Made by a program: the position numbers and the translations under genes
Part shown: one piece after another, positions 62,661 through 64,000 of the stretch
Layout of the letters: each line of letters starts with the position of its first letter
How positions within the stretch are numbered: position 1 is the stretch's first letter
NCBI GenBank assembly: GCA_963930775.1
Contig: OZ005694.1
Span: forward strand, 6,937,054 to 7,001,053
From: Cliona cf. orientalis
Lineage: Eukaryota > Porifera > Demospongiae > Clionaida > Clionaidae
DNA: 64,000 bases
Reading direction: 5' to 3'
The notes under the pieces: generated by a model
What the model saw: the letters and a program-made list of their open reading frames with translations, nothing else
What the model was told of the DNA's origin: nothing
Databases searched by the model: none

Positions 62661-64000
62661 TAACAATTAATTATTAATGTAACCAGTATACGTGTAAATT
62701 AAATGAATCTTATTACTTTAATTATTGTTGTGCAAAATACTAATAATGACATTTACCCACCTCTGATTGATATTAATTTTTGTTCTTTATTGTTTGACTT
62801 GTACCACACTTGCAGTAAATTTTTTGTCCATGTACCTTATCCATTGTGTAATAATAATATTATTATTATGACACGACGTTAAAGAGAGGCTGGATTCATA
62901 TGCATAATAATAATAATGTTAATATTAATTTTATAGCTGGGAATGGCCATGGGCCTGGGACAATTCAAGCAACCTATATACAATAATTAATATAGTTATT
63001 ATTTTTAAATAGCTATTATAACCATGTTGTGTCTTAGATTGATTATTAAGCCATCGATTTGCATTTTTTGAGTGTATATATGCATGCATAAGTAGAGATA
63101 CATGTGTATAATATTATAGGTAATTTAAATAATATTATAATAATATTGTGCTAATTAATTTTTTTTTGGCCTATATATAATAAAAAAATCCCTAGTAATG
63201 CTCCAGAAGTGCACCTATAATTCCCAATACAATGTATTGCCCATTATGCTCAAGTTGCGATTGAACTGACTATAATGTTAACAAAACCGATCTGAGACAT
63301 GAGGAGACTGTCGAGTGTAGCTATTTCAGTTTTACATGTGCTCATGAGCACCAGCTGATTGACACCCCTTTACCATTCCATAATAATAATTATGACAAAG
63401 GTCGATTATTAACAGCTACTTGCAATAGTGCACCCTAAAATTCTCAAAATTATGCCAGTTGATGCCTACAATGTCTCAAAATTAATGATTACACACACCT
63501 ATAATAATAAATTATTATTACAATAATTATGCTCAAAATTATTCTGGCATAATTAATTTTACCTACCCCTAGTTATTAATGTACAATGTCATGTTTAGTT
63601 GGTTTCTATGTGATTTAGAAGACCTCAGGGCTCCATAGAACCCTCGCTTTGCTCGTGATTGGGATTCTACTTAGAGCCCTTCAGTCTTCTAAATCACATA
63701 CCACAGTGTCCAATTATTATTGCAATGACCATGCTTTTGAGAGACAGGAATCAAAATTGTAATAATGATGCTAGGAGATATCCCTACATTACATTACAGA
63801 ATTCATACTGTATTAATCGTGATGATGTATCTGATGTCTCCTATTATAGTATTCATTCCTATTCTGCAGCTGTTGTACGCGTAAAAGAACTAAACTCTGC
63901 ACCCTTACTATAGCCTGAGGGTATAATAATAATAATAATAATATTATAATAATAAGAAGAAGATCATGGATATTCATGATAATAATGCATAAGCTGTTAC
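62661..64000. other. 3' flank of the coiled-coil gene
   Basis: AT-rich with many TAATAATAAT runs. AATAAA occurs at ~63178 within TATAATAAAAAAATC, a candidate polyadenylation signal ~520 bp after the stop. No further gene is recognised before the window ends; one short open stretch at 63.66-63.91 kb shows no protein-like pattern. Confidence 0.5.
63604..63702. mobile_element. ~97-bp hairpin element
   Basis: TATGTGATTTAGAAGAC..GGGCTC is mirrored by GAGCCC..GTCTTCTAAATCACATA, with an inner loop containing TAGAACCCTCGC / TGGGATTCTACTTA. A short fold-back element in the 3' flank. Confidence 0.7.

Overview
This is a window of eukaryotic, animal-type DNA: GT-AG introns, short exons in strict phase, low GC, dense short inverted-repeat elements and CT/GA microsatellites. 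Death-fold, Neuralized (NHR), SOCS-box, WSCD-type sulfotransferase and long coiled-coil products all point to a metazoan. Many mobile-element scars, abundant TACATGTA palindromes and a conserved ~250-residue domain that I associate from memory with sponge death-domain proteins make a demosponge my best guess. That is an inference, not a demonstration.

Left two-thirds, minus strand (0-42 kb): three tandem paralogues of one multi-exon gene (copy A 0.5-9.8 kb, copy B 13.0-23.4 kb, copy C 30.5-38.5 kb). Splice sites and phases agree in all three. Copies B and C read as complete genes of 806 and 815 residues with the order Death domain, unrecognised ~250-aa domain, two small unrecognised segments, NHR (Neuralized) domain, SOCS box. 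Copy A has the same inner exons, but its C-terminal SOCS exon falls outside the window and its first exon differs. Upstream of copy C lies an intact WSCD-like sulfotransferase gene (39.2-42.2 kb). Upstream of copy B lies a decayed partial copy of it (27.8-29.3 kb), so the duplicated unit was larger than the Death/NHR gene alone. The spaces hold short TIR elements, among them a 401-bp and a 1.2-kb hAT-like pair, a 1.1-kb TIR element with a broken ORF, fold-back elements present in some paralogues and absent in others, minisatellites and homopolymer runs.

Right third, plus strand (42.7-62.7 kb): one long gene with a probable untranslated first exon, a ~5.9-kb first intron and 18 coding exons that join without a break into an 896-residue protein. 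Its N-terminal half is coiled coil and recalls TNIP/ABIN proteins weakly; its C-terminal half is a Gly/Ser/Gln/Pro-rich tail. It starts divergently from the sulfotransferase gene.

Functional reading (inference): the Death-NHR-SOCS proteins look like substrate adaptors for a Cullin-5/Elongin ubiquitin ligase with a death-fold recruiting end. If the coiled-coil gene is truly TNIP-like, the window pairs a death-fold ubiquitin adaptor array with a candidate regulator of ubiquitin/NF-kB signalling, possibly an innate-immune neighbourhood.
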